Positions 32,946-44,800 of a stretch of 64,000 nt of DNA are shown one piece after another. The position numbers and the translations under genes were made by a program. Position 1 is the first letter of the stretch. Each line of letters starts with the position of its first letter. A model generated the notes under the pieces. That model was not told where the DNA came from, did not search any database, and worked only from the letters and a program-made list of their open reading frames with translations. This DNA comes from Cladocopium goreaui (taxonomy: Eukaryota > Sar > Dinophyceae > Suessiales > Symbiodiniaceae), in assembly GCA_947184155.2 (NCBI GenBank), contig CAMXCT020000501.1:62001-126000 (forward strand), read 5' to 3'.

Positions 32946-33150
32946 CATGTCAGAAAGAATGTCAGAATAGCCAGATAGAATACCAGAGAAAATGTCAGGA
33001 TAGATGCCAGAAAGGATGCCAGATAGGATGTCAGAGTAGATGCCAGATAGAATGCCAGATAGAATGTCAGAATATACGTCAGATAAAATGACAGACAGAA
33101 TGCCAGATAGAATGTCAAAAAATATGTCAGAATTTATGTCAGGTAGAAAG
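32940..33150. repeat. AGATAGAATGCCAG / AATGTCAG array
   Basis: Interleaved 12- and 16-bp units (AGATAGAATGCC, AGAATGTC, AGGATGCC) across 210 bp. Confidence 0.88.
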
Positions 33151-33151
33151 T

Positions 33152-35561
33152 CACTTGGTGAGGATCACTCGAAGAAGTTGGATTTACCAGGTATTCAAAA
33201 TAGCTATGATACGTAAGTCGGAACTTTTGAGACTAGTTCGACAATCTTGGACTCAAATATCTTGAAGGATACATTGGCATATGTGACTTAGCAATCATTT
33301 GCCCTCCGGCAATCTAGTCTAGTTTTTAAAGGAATCGGCTATTTGCAGATTTCAAAAAACTAATCTGGCAAAAACATGAAAATGATAAAATAAAACAACT
33401 TGTGCAATCTGTTTGGAAAATCAACTACCTCCGATCCAATCGGCCGCAGCGTTGGATAAGAGCCTCTGCATCCGCGCGGTGGCAAGTCACCTGAGCGACA
33501 GCTGATTTCGAGTCATAGATATTTATTGAGGAATTCCCTGGAAATCACCTGGAAATCTAAGTCGAACCTCCAACAACTCTTCTTGGCCATAGCTCAAAAT
33601 CTCACATTACCCCATTCCATTCACTGGTTCATCATAATTGTCCCCAACCAATGGCCGACGCCAACCAAATACTGCTAGAAATCAGGCAAAAAGGATCACG
33701 CCAAGGTGGTTTTCTGAGAAAGCAATCCAGAAAAAAGATAGAATTTGACAAAATACGGCTACAATAGTGATAAATCATGGCTCCATCGTTTTGGTGGCTT
33801 ACTCTGAATCTTGGCACCACATATTATAAAATATTATCTACAATGATATTAATATTACATATATAATCATATATATATGATATAAATTATAATTGATTAT
33901 AATTGTATATATATATTATATAATATATATTATAATATATATTATAATATATATTAATATATATTATAATATATATTATAATATATATATATATATACGA
34001 ATACGATTATATACGTATGACATCGATTGATGCGCAATATTCTCAGTGCTGCCGAAGTTTGGTGGAAGAGTCGGCAGCAACATTCCTCCATGTCCGGCTT
34101 AAACTTCACCCACTAATGGAATGATATTTTCTATCAACAAAAACCATCCTCCATGAAAATGGAACCCCCCACAAAAATTACCATCTGGGTAACTTATAAT
34201 ATTTCACTAACCTGAATGCTTCGGCCATAAAAGGGGATGATTTCCCTCAAAAAAACATGATTCCAGGCTTCGGGAGAACAGGGTTCGGTCGTTATAGTTT
34301 ACCCAGAACCATTCCAACCATTCCAACCACCGGGAATTTCTCCAGGGAGCCGTGGAACCGTCGTCCAGCACTTCTCCTACAGTAGCGCCCTCGGTTGTGT
34401 TTTGTGCATCCGGATGTGCGGATGGCATGGAATGAAGCACCCATTACCAAAAACAAACACCAACAGAAATGAATGGCATCAACAAATACGATTTATCCAT
34501 CAACATAAGATAACGAAACAAAAAAAAAAGGCCTGAGCCAACAAATGAGGATCTCATTCAACAAAAATGAGGATGTAATCAACAAAAGGAAGAATTCAAC
34601 CAAGAAAAGCTCGAATCTAGCCCGTTTTTTTGACGGGCGCTAATGTAAATCTATACACCTGTGGGTATTGTTTAACATCTTCGGAACCTTTTTGCGGATG
34701 AACATCAGTTTACCATCTATTTTGATGTTCACTAGAGCCATATTTTTGGCCGATACCCATGCGAACTGCAAGAAACGGGTACATCATCTACTCACGGCGG
34801 TGTTTTAAAATGTCCAGATCCATAGCTGGCACGGGTCATAGGTATAAGGTTCATGGTGGTTTCTTCGCAACCTATGATGACAGTACCATCATTGTACATC
34901 CAATACATCATCCCATTACCATGGTGCGACCGAGCCCAGTGACGTCAGTCAAAAAGAACCCATCTGCCTTAGCCAATGACGATGACGATGCGGAATCCGG
35001 ACCCCTATGGCGAGTCTGGGATACTCGGCCAAAAAAAAAACGGGCGCAATATTCCTCTATTGCCGGTTGGACATTTAATCCATATTTAAGTATTTAACCA
35101 CTAGCCTGCCCTATCAAGGTTTACCCAGAAAACATCAGAAAACATGCTTTTTGGAGTCCCCGGTTTTACCAACACACCGGTTCAAAAGAGGGGCAACCAA
35201 TGCTTCACTGAGTCAAAATCGTTTGGTTCCATCTTTGATTCTGAACAGTCAAGCACATGGCTGAAAAATGTTCAAACCATCCAAAATGACAGACAGCACT
35301 TACTCCACGGGACCAGATTCACCAAAGTGGACCAGCGTTTGGGCCCGGGCATTAGAAGCGGTCATCTTTGGTGGATGATTGGGAATGCCCATGAAAACAG
35401 AAATGCCCATTTAGTCATGGTTCAAACTTGGGCTCCCAAAAAAAAATGCAAATCCCAACATGGCAAAATAAGCGAAACATTGGACAGCATCGGATGGTTA
35501 ACACCACAAAATCGGCTGGTTCATACTCCAATTTTCGTATACACCCAGTTGTCACCCCCTT
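33152..35561. other. Non-coding stretch
   Basis: Contains a TA-rich palindromic array (33,825-34,000) and one family 2 foldback. A 177-codon plus-strand frame (35,144-35,677) has no codon bias and overlaps a better minus-strand candidate. Confidence 0.4.
34660..34765. repeat. Foldback family 2 copy, diverged
   Basis: Shares GGATGAACATCAGTTTACCA and TTTTGATGTTCACTAG with the two copies above. Confidence 0.65.
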
Positions 35562-35608
35562 CCATTGAGCCGCAAACGGCGGCCATGCGAAAGAAGCACA
35601 AAGGCAAC
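35562..35608 (-). CDS. Small exon candidate
   Basis: After tcggag|GTT it reads V-A-F-V-L-L-S-H-G-R-R-L-R-L-N-G. GC-rich third positions; donor unclear. Confidence 0.35.
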
Positions 35609-38600
35609 CTCCGATGTGGCCAGCAGGGCATGGAACATGTAATTGTCGTAGACATCTGCGTTTTGCTAGTTACATAACTACAGCTCCATTTTTTGGGAAC
35701 ATATTATGTTTCGTTGCATGCTCGACATCATGTTATTGGATTTGGCCCTGGTGTAGCTTCGAAGGGCAGCCACAGCTCAATTTCGAGCCACAGCCACTCT
35801 ACATGGAAATTGAACCATCCTTGCTAGCGGCAAAAGTTTCCTGAACTCGCAGCTCACCAACCCTTTTCCAGATCATCCCTATACAGTCAACCGTCATAGT
35901 ATGGGCATGGGTCAAAATGATCACCTCCCAAACAAAAATTGATGTTTTAACACCAACATGTCAGCCGTCATTTGGTCCATTACGGCGAGTTTGACCCCCC
36001 CCCAAACCGCTGGGAATTCTGTCCAAAATCCAGCCCCAAACTCCACAACTGCCCGTGCCTACTGGGAAAGACCAAGCGGAAATCTGTAAGAATGCGCTGC
36101 CGCAGGGAGGCCTTGCCAAAAATGGGGGTTCGCCCTCCGAAACCTTGCGTTGAACCCACAAAAAGCTATTGAATGCAAAGGAAAATCATCTTCCAGGCCT
36201 CGTCTGGACCCCTGGTGATTTAACATAGCTCCTAAGCAAAACGGGTCCATTTATAGAGGATTTATTTCTTACAAATTGTGTTTTTAGTTCGGGTATTCCA
36301 AATGCACCGCTAGAAAATGGGTCCATGGTTAGGGTGTCATTTCCACCTTCATTTTCAACTTCATGTCCAAGCCGCCACCGTGCTTTTGGGCTCCACCAAA
36401 ACCACGAAGCGTACCTTGAGTTCGGACCCATCGGGTCAAAGGGGAGATCATGGGGACATGATTCGCAACAAAAAAGGGGTGATTATTAATCACCAAGAAT
36501 ATGCTCTTGATGTTTCTTAAAGGCTTAAAAAACGGTGCGTATTACTTTACCAACACAAAATTGGCGTGTTCGCCCACAACAAATGGATTCTGGGGAATAT
36601 GACAGGAATCAAAAACACGCGAATACTCGGCCTACCGCCAATACCTTTTAAGGATGTTCATGGTGTCAGAATGAGGGTCACCCAACATCGACGTTGCTGT
36701 CAAGAGGAGAAATGGATTGGCCATCATTTGTTGCCCTGTGGGATGTATAGGTTCCCCAAGCACAATTTGACAATGGCGAAAGATCAACTCATAAAGCATT
36801 CACCAAGCTTTCCTTGGTTTAAGACCCCTGTGCTTCCATTTCTACGCACGGGAGAAACCAAAGAAAAACATCGTTAAACAACCAATCAAGTACTAGCAAG
36901 GGATGGGCCCCCATTGCCATAACTGGCTAATACATCCAGTTGCTTTCCACAATCGATGGGAATCCCGAATATTAATGGAAAAAATAAGATTATTCCCATT
37001 ATGATCACTATATGGCTATGAGTCAAAACCCTCAAACCCTAGGTACCCATAGGTACCCTAAAACAGCGGATTGATGGATGTTGATTCCCAGAGTCATATG
37101 GTAAATCCATACGGTAACTTGACCCATCCCCAGCTTTACATCTCCGGCCTCTTGTTCAGCTCCATCGAAGGTGATGAAGAGCTTCATGGCACGGATGAAC
37201 CCCAAAAAGTGCTATGTTTTTTTTGGTACCAGGGAAGCCTCTTGCTTTCATGTTTGGGATGGTTTAGCCATGGCTGGAAAACATCCCATTGACATCCGTT
37301 TAGTTCATTCTTGACGGATTTCCTGTCAGGAATGGGGCATTTCCCAGTGTCAGGAATGGATAAGTCTGATAAGTGTAGTGCAGCATAGCCAAAAGTGGCA
37401 AATGATGTTCTTCATTTTCCTCACCTCCAAAGTGACTGCCAAGTTTGCACCTGGTTGATGCTTTCAGGTTTCAACCCACTGCACAGCTTGGAAATGTAGT
37501 CTGTCAGAGTGCCATAATGGCTGCAGAATAGCCCCTGCTGCTTGGTTGAGAGCGGCATTCCCATGTTGGATTGCCAATGTATATTACAAATACATAGTAA
37601 TCCCCATGAAACCAGTAAATATGTAAATATCATCTATCATCCAACCATCTAACCATCAACCACCAGGTCACCTACCTTGTCCATGAACACAGTCTCCAGC
37701 CTTCTCTCAAAGGAAACCGGGCACAGGTGGAGTCAAAGTCTCTGATGGGCCCTGGTCTCGTGTTTTTCACTGGGCTATTTGAATACATTGAACTGATACA
37801 TCAGCAATGCAGCAATATGTTCATGTAATTCGATCACCGTACTTCCCTGTTATTCAGAGTATCTATGAGCCAATTTGGATCGGCTAAGCGGACACCCCCG
37901 CAACACCGGTCAGTCATCGCCTTTTTTTCTCAAAACCACCAAGCCGCTTAGCTTCCCCTATTCCAGCCCATCATCGTAGTTCTATTCACCATATGCTAAA
38001 GGAACCCTTCAGGTGGCCAAATCCCCATCAAATTGCTGCGGAAATGGCAGCGGTGGAGTATGGATGAGTATGCCACTTTATTGAGAGATACCAAAGATCT
38101 ACATGTAATGCGGTCAAGTTAGATGGTATATGGATCTGTGTATATCTATATCTATATCTATATTCTATGATTTGTGGTCATCCATCCCATAGATCCCTAT
38201 TGATAGCACATTGCTGCTCTCCAGTGTTGCAGCTAGAAGCACTTGTCGCAACGAGAAAAAAATCATGTCTTCAGGTCACAATATCTGCCAGTGATCCAAT
38301 CCAAAACCCCCAAAAAAATCCTACCACCTACCAAAAAAATGCCAAAAAATGGCATGGATTGCGTCCCCAAGACGCCCAAGTTGTGGCTCTGACCCCTTTT
38401 TTGGCCGCGTTGCGAGCCTCGAGTCTTTCGAGTCTTAGCCGTCCAAAGGTTCAAGGACCTCGTTGTCAGGATCTTGCTGAGTAATATCACCTGGCGTCGT
38501 GGCGGTTCCCCCTCGGGACTGAGATCGATCTCAAGCAGGTGATGAATGGCTAAGTGGCTGATGATCGACTGAGCCAAAACCACTTTGGCCACTTGGGTAT

Positions 38601-38749
38601 GAATTTGACGGAGTCCTCCTGAAAGTAACCTAGTTTCTTGGCATCAAAGCTCCCAAATTTTGACTTTGACCCAGCATGTAGCTACAAACAAATCATACAA
38701 AAAAATTAGGAAAACATCCCCAGACCCGAAAAAAGTAACAGCGGATCAC
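35609..38749. other. Region downstream of the last recognised module exon
   Basis: One weak minus-strand candidate is seen at about 37,130-37,192 (M-K-L-F-I-T-F-D-G-A-E-Q-E before a GCCGGA donor). A C-rich tract lies at 35,995, and a half-decayed family 1 arm at 36,208. No further G-C-x-P-x-x-C module was found, so the 3' end of the large gene is unlocated. Confidence 0.4.
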
Positions 38750-38894
38750 CTCCAGGGCTACAGCCCTTGAGAATGTAGGGCATCCCATCTCCACTGCAGG
38801 CAGTGACGTTCACCGCACAGCCGCCATATTTGCACTTCGCAGAGACGCTAAAACTGGGCCGTTCCAGGGAATAGACCGTGAGGTCATACGCCTC
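38750..38894 (-). CDS. U8 alpha exon, opening a further delta module
   Basis: 145 bp, entry phase 0, exit phase 1. It encodes E-A-Y-D-L-T-V-Y-S-L-E-R-P-S-F-S-V-S-A-K then C-K-Y-G-G, N-V-T-A-C and P-Y-I-L-K-G-C-S-P. Acceptor cccag|GAG, donor GGAG|GTGATC. It is the last module exon recognised; the second half of the module it opens was not found below 38.7 kb. Confidence 0.82.
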
Positions 38895-41800
38895 CTGGGA
38901 TGGTGACCCCCAGATGACCCATCTGGGCCGGTTTTTTTGGTCTTCTGTTAAAGAGGTATCACGGTATCACTTCAATTTACTTAACTACAGTAGGCAAGAT
39001 TCCATGGTATGTTTTTGGATTTTCAAAACCCGGCAGTCAATACAATAGTTCCTGTGGGCATCCTTGTTATCGAAGTATATGTAGCATCCTCTTGTGTCTG
39101 ACCCTTTTCCAAGCAGTGGTGGAGAATGATTTTGTTGAATACTCATATGGTCCGATCCACAAAAGCCCTCCATTGGTTGCTCACTTTTCCTCTGAGAATG
39201 CCTATGAGGACGAAGGCAATTTGGCCCTGTACAAAGCTCACGCTGCATTTTGGGCCTTCCCCCTGTGGTTGTCCATTTTAGGCCCTTGGAACTGCAGATG
39301 GGCCATGTCTAGTACCGGTACCCTCCAGAAGACCATCCAGCAAATGGCTGGAAAATCCCATGGAAAATCGATGAACATCCAGCATTTGCAGATCATTCCC
39401 AAGAAAAACCAGGGATTCATTCGTGTTCGTTGGATACCCAATTTCGACCCATTCCCATGTCTCCCTTCCTCCCCGGCGCCTTCTCAGCCTCCCCTGGTTC
39501 AGCGCAGACCTCTGGACTGCAGCCACTCAAGGAGTAGGTCTCCTTGGTAGCCCCGGGCATGGCTGACATGTGATATCTTGTCATTTAACGTCTAAAAAAT
39601 GGGGGGATACAATGGGATACATGTGTATTTACAATTTCTGTGGGTTCTCAATCTGCTGTCACTTAGAAATTGGAAAGACGGTATACACTTTGATCTGCCA
39701 GAATTGAGGCTTGTCCCGTTATCCCATTCTCAAACAAAGCCAGATGGCCCCTGGGCGCTGGAGGTATCAGGTCCGGCCGCCTTGACGTCAGTGGTATCAG
39801 TGCTCTTCAGAGCAAAGCATGCTGTGCTAGCCGCCGCTTGTCAAGAAAGCGCAGGGCATTTCGGAACACCAAATCCACTGGTTAGTTATGCTTAGTCACT
39901 CCTAATTTTCCCTTTGAAAACTGCCATATTTTTTATGGCATATCCGGATATCCCCAAGTTTCAGACAGCAAAAAGGTGATATTGCCCAAAAAATTGATCC
40001 GGGATGTTGTCCACCTGCCCACAAAAATGAAGTTTCTGGTCATTCTTAGGAGCTTAACAGAGATTTACAGAGCTTCACCTGCTCATCATCCAATGTCAGG
40101 AGTATCAAGTGACTTGACCCATACCCATCTGAACCCTTTCATTCTGTGTAACACCTGGGGCTGTGAATTGCGTACAGAACAAGCGTCTTTGGACGCTGAC
40201 TTGACTTTCGGGGGTACAACCACTTCCAGTGACTGGAGCCTGAAATCCAACCATTCTTTCTCAGAGAAACAACACAAATTCCCACGACCTGGGCTGGATG
40301 GGGATGGAATTCCTACAGATTGGCTGGTCATTTGCAGCCTCTTTCGAAAAAAACGTGCCCATTGGTGGAATATGTCCCAGCTAGTGTTTGAGAAGCGGAG
40401 GGCACTCAGATGATATCCCCACATCATCATTATCCCCACAATATCCAATGAAATCACCATTTTCATGCTGCTTAAACCACGATGTGTCACTATTTAAACG
40501 ATGCTTCACCATCTTAAATCATCCCCAGCCTATGCGCACCACCTTGCCCAGGGGCGTTGTTGCTCTTGCACTTCGTCACCTCCGCTACGCCTGAAGCTGG
40601 TAGATATGCTTGTCATGTCATGTCGAGAGGGAATTAAAATAATCAAACATCCCATATCTTCCACTAGTAATGATAAGTGAAAGTGATGATGGTGTGCAAT
40701 TTCATGATACCATGAACTGATAATTTCCAATCATGTTCCATGGTATCATAAATTCCCTCCCCTAAATCGTGTTTCCATGTTTCCACACACTTTCCGCCAC
40801 GTTCCCATCCCCAGCCTTTGTATCCCTCGGCACACTTGGCGTGGATGGTGAAGTTTTCGATCTTCTTGTTGGCTTCAAACCTCGGCCATGGCGCCTGTCG
40901 GCCCCGCATCCGGGTGAAACCAAAAGTGGCCCCCCCTCAGCGATCAATCCATCGCCGCAGAAGCAAATTGGACAATCAAATCCAAAATCATCAAATCATC
41001 ATGGATGTTCTCCACAATTTGCAAATCATGAATCATCAATTGTTCACATTTCAGAACGGCTTAATCATGATGATGAAGAGAAATGTTTTTTTTGAAAGGC
41101 TTAATTGGTTAATTAATCATCATGAATCATCGTGAATCTTATGGTGTTTTTCACATTTCAGAAAGGGTACCCTCTGGTAATTTAACATAGCTATTGAAAA
41201 TGGCCCATTTATAGCTGATGTACCTGTTAAAAATGGTGATTTTCCATAGTTATGTAAACGTTTACCAGAGGGTAAAAATCATCGAACATCGAACGGTCGA
41301 AGTCCGAGCAACACCACATAGCCGGCTTCGGCTTGGGCTCTGGGAGAAGTGCAGGAGCCCAGGTAGCAGCCCTCCAAGGTGTAGGTCCCTCCGTCCTGGC
41401 CCCATGGAAACATGAGGGAAACATGAGGGACATATTGGGAAAATGATGGGAAATTTTCTGGGAAAATATTGGTAAAATATTGGTAAAATATTGGGAAAAT
41501 ATTGGTAAAATATTGGTAAAATATTGGGAAAATATTGGGAAAATATTGGTAAAATATTGGGAAAATATTGGGAAAATATTGGGAAAATATTGGGAAAATA
41601 TTGGGAAAATATTGGGAAAATATTGGGAAAATATTGGGAAAATATTGGGAAAATATTGGGAAACTATTGGGAAAATATTGGTAAAATATTGGTAAAATAT
41701 TGGGAAAATATTGGGAAAATATTGGGAAAATATTGGGAAAATATTGGGAAAATATTGGGAAAATATTGGGAAAATATTGGGAAACTATTGGGAAAATATT

Positions 41801-44800
41801 GGGAAAATATTGGGAAAATATTGGGAAAATATTGGGAAAATATTGGGAAAATATTGGGAAAATATTGGGAAAATATTGGGAAAATATTGGGAAAATGATG
41901 AACTTAAGTGGGTTCTTTGAGTTTTTGGAAACATCGGATTTTGGATTTCGAAACCAAAAAATGAGCGAGAGAGGGGTGATGCCACTTCAGACCTGATCCA
42001 GCTCCAACATACCATCGGAGAATGGGTATATGGATCCCGCTGAACCAAGGTGAACCCAGATGCATCCACTGATTCCACTGTCACTTGCACACAATGCCCC
42101 AGTCCCCAGTGGTTTCTTTCTGATTTAAACACCCCAAGTCTTGCATGGACCTCGAAAAATCCATGTTGTGAGCCGTCCTCCCACTCTCCATAATTGCTGG
42201 GTTCCATTTTGCTACTTTGGCTTCAGCATCTCCAGGGATGCATCTTTAATTTCTCTTCATGTTTGGTGTTCTTTCAGGCATTCATCAGTTCCATGCATCC
42301 AAAATGAATGCTCTTCCCACTTCTCCAGATTTTGTGTTTGTTTGAAAATAGGGGTTGATCATCATGTTCTGCATCAAAATAGCTGCAACAGATAGATCCG
42401 AATCCATCCAAATCCATCCAAATCCATCCAAATCCATCCAAATCCATCCAAATCCATCCAAATCCATTATTCATCAGGTTGAATCGCTTTGTTTCATGAT
42501 TACACCCCCCATACTTGTTCATTAAACCTCCATATTTCCCATATTTCCCATCCGTAAATCCACCATTTTTCCACCATCCACACCTCGGTACAGGGCACTG
42601 CTCTGCCATAGCCCCCCGTGAAGCGACAGGCCGCTGTGATGCTGAAGCCCGGCCGCTCGGTACTGTAGATGGTGAGGTTGTAGGCTTCCTGACCGCGAAA
42701 ATGTCGGACATAACTCATGAGGTTTTTACCGATCATCATAATGATGATGATAATGATAATAAAAGTAATTAATAATGATAATAGTAATCTATAGTCACCA
42801 TCCCCGAGTTTGAGTTTTATGAAATGGGTTTTTTTCCGCGGTTTTTTTTCGGCGGTATACCGTATTAATACCCCTTTCTGAATGGGATGATTTTTCATAG
42901 GACCCCCGATGTTGGTTTTCATGGGAAGGTAGAAATTGTTGGTTGTTGGATGTACGGTTCAACGGTGGATTTCAAGGACAAAACTAAGGGGATCCAGAAC
43001 TGGAGTTGGCCAGGGCTTCACCATGTTTCAGCTGGCGGAAAGGATGGAAACATGTATTTTTTTCAGCGCCGAAAAAACGCAACGGGGGAAACACTGAAAA
43101 AGTGCGAGAAAAAAGGGGGAAACCATTTATAGATGATTGTCCCATTAAAAGCTCCATTTATCATGGATTTTCCATGGCTACGTGAAATAACCAGAGGGTA
43201 ATTTGACCAGAAACACATCGGGCAAAAATTTGATTTGACCAAAACATCATTGGCTCTGGTTGACCTATACAATTGGCCATTCACCATTCAGCCCCATCCC
43301 TGAATTTATTGTTTAGGTGGGGAGGATCTAATCTCAGCGGAAGTTCTCTGATGTTCCTGACGAATCACCAAAGATTTTGATGACCTCACCTTGTTCCAGG
43401 ATCACAACTGCAATCATGTCCATTGAAGGATCATTTTCAATGGCTAATCAAGGATAGAGGGTAACATCCTCAAACATGAACACCCCCAAAAGAGGACCTC
43501 CAAAATACTGTGAAGTATCTTGACAAATTGAACTGTAGCACCAGGTTAACAAGAAATACAACTTATATACATGATATAACAATGTTTGACAAGAAACAAG
43601 TATGTACCGCGAATCCAATGTTTCATCATCATTTTCCCCATTGAAACTGCCTTTGTTGGGTATATCGGTATACCCCTTTTTTTTGGAACTAATTCTGAGC
43701 AAAGCCATAAGACAAAGCGACCCATGATGGCCCAAATGTACCAAAGCGCAAAATCACAATGGCAGAAAATGGAGACTTGAAACGAGACGAGGTAAATCAC
43801 CCGGCTAACTCAAAAACGAAGTGCCAGGCTCTTCTCCATTTTGGGTTGATACTCATCTCCAACCCTCCCAATTTATCCCCCTTTTGCGCCTTTTCAGCCT
43901 CGCTTGGCTCCAGGCATTTCTCGGGTTTGCAGCCGCTCAACTTGTATTCCTCTCCGTGTCCCGAGCACTCCTGCCATGTGCGTCCGCGTCAGGAATCTTC
44001 AGGCGTTTCACCAAACAAAAAGTGGGACATTTAATTTGTAGTGGGGCATGACTGCTGATCACATTCCATGACATATCACATCAAAACTCATATAATATAT
44101 ACATACAGTATCTAATTATATTATTATTATTATTGTTATTATTATTATTGTTATTGTTATTGTTATTGTTGTTATTATTATTATTGTTATTATTATTATT
44201 AATTATTATTATTATGTATTGTTATTATTATGTATTATTATTAGTATTAGTATTATTATTAGTATTATTATTTTTATTATTATTATATATATATATATTG
44301 TATCTATATCCCAATTATGTATTAAAAACATGTGGCATCACGGGTGATGTCTATGTTCCCATGACAGGCCCACGGCACCTCAGCGCATGGTTTTGGGGGT
44401 GTTCGCCCCCTCGATATAGAGGAAATTGCAACCAGGATTATATATATATATATGTATATTTATATTAACATTAGATAAGTGACATCAACTAACTCTATAA
44501 AACTTGGTTTCCTGAAATCTTAATTTTTCCCTTCCGTCAATCCCCTCAGCTCATCGTGCCGTTGCTCCTCAACCACTGCCACGCCGCGGTAGCCATCGGC
44601 GCACTGGGCGGACACGTTGAAGGTGCCCAAGCGTCGGTTGGCCTCGTACCTTTTCACGGAGAAATGAGGAATTCACGACGAATGGAAGAATGGTGTTTTG
44701 GAAAATTGAGATTTAATTGGTTTTGGATGGCGGAGAAACCTCAGAACTTTTTTATGGTGATTTGAGATGAAGGATTTGAGCGACAAAAATCCATGGATTC

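Noticed and set aside
35144-35677. Plus-strand 177-codon frame
   Set aside because: No codon bias or recognisable motif, and it overlaps a better minus-strand exon candidate.
39976-40413. Plus-strand 145-codon frame inside the module gene
   Set aside because: Lies in an intron between U8 exons on the opposite strand, with no codon bias.
41480-41996. Open frames with a W-E-N-I-G-K-I-L-G-K-Y cycle
   Set aside because: Product of the 11-bp minisatellite; the same peptide cycle appears in all three frames.
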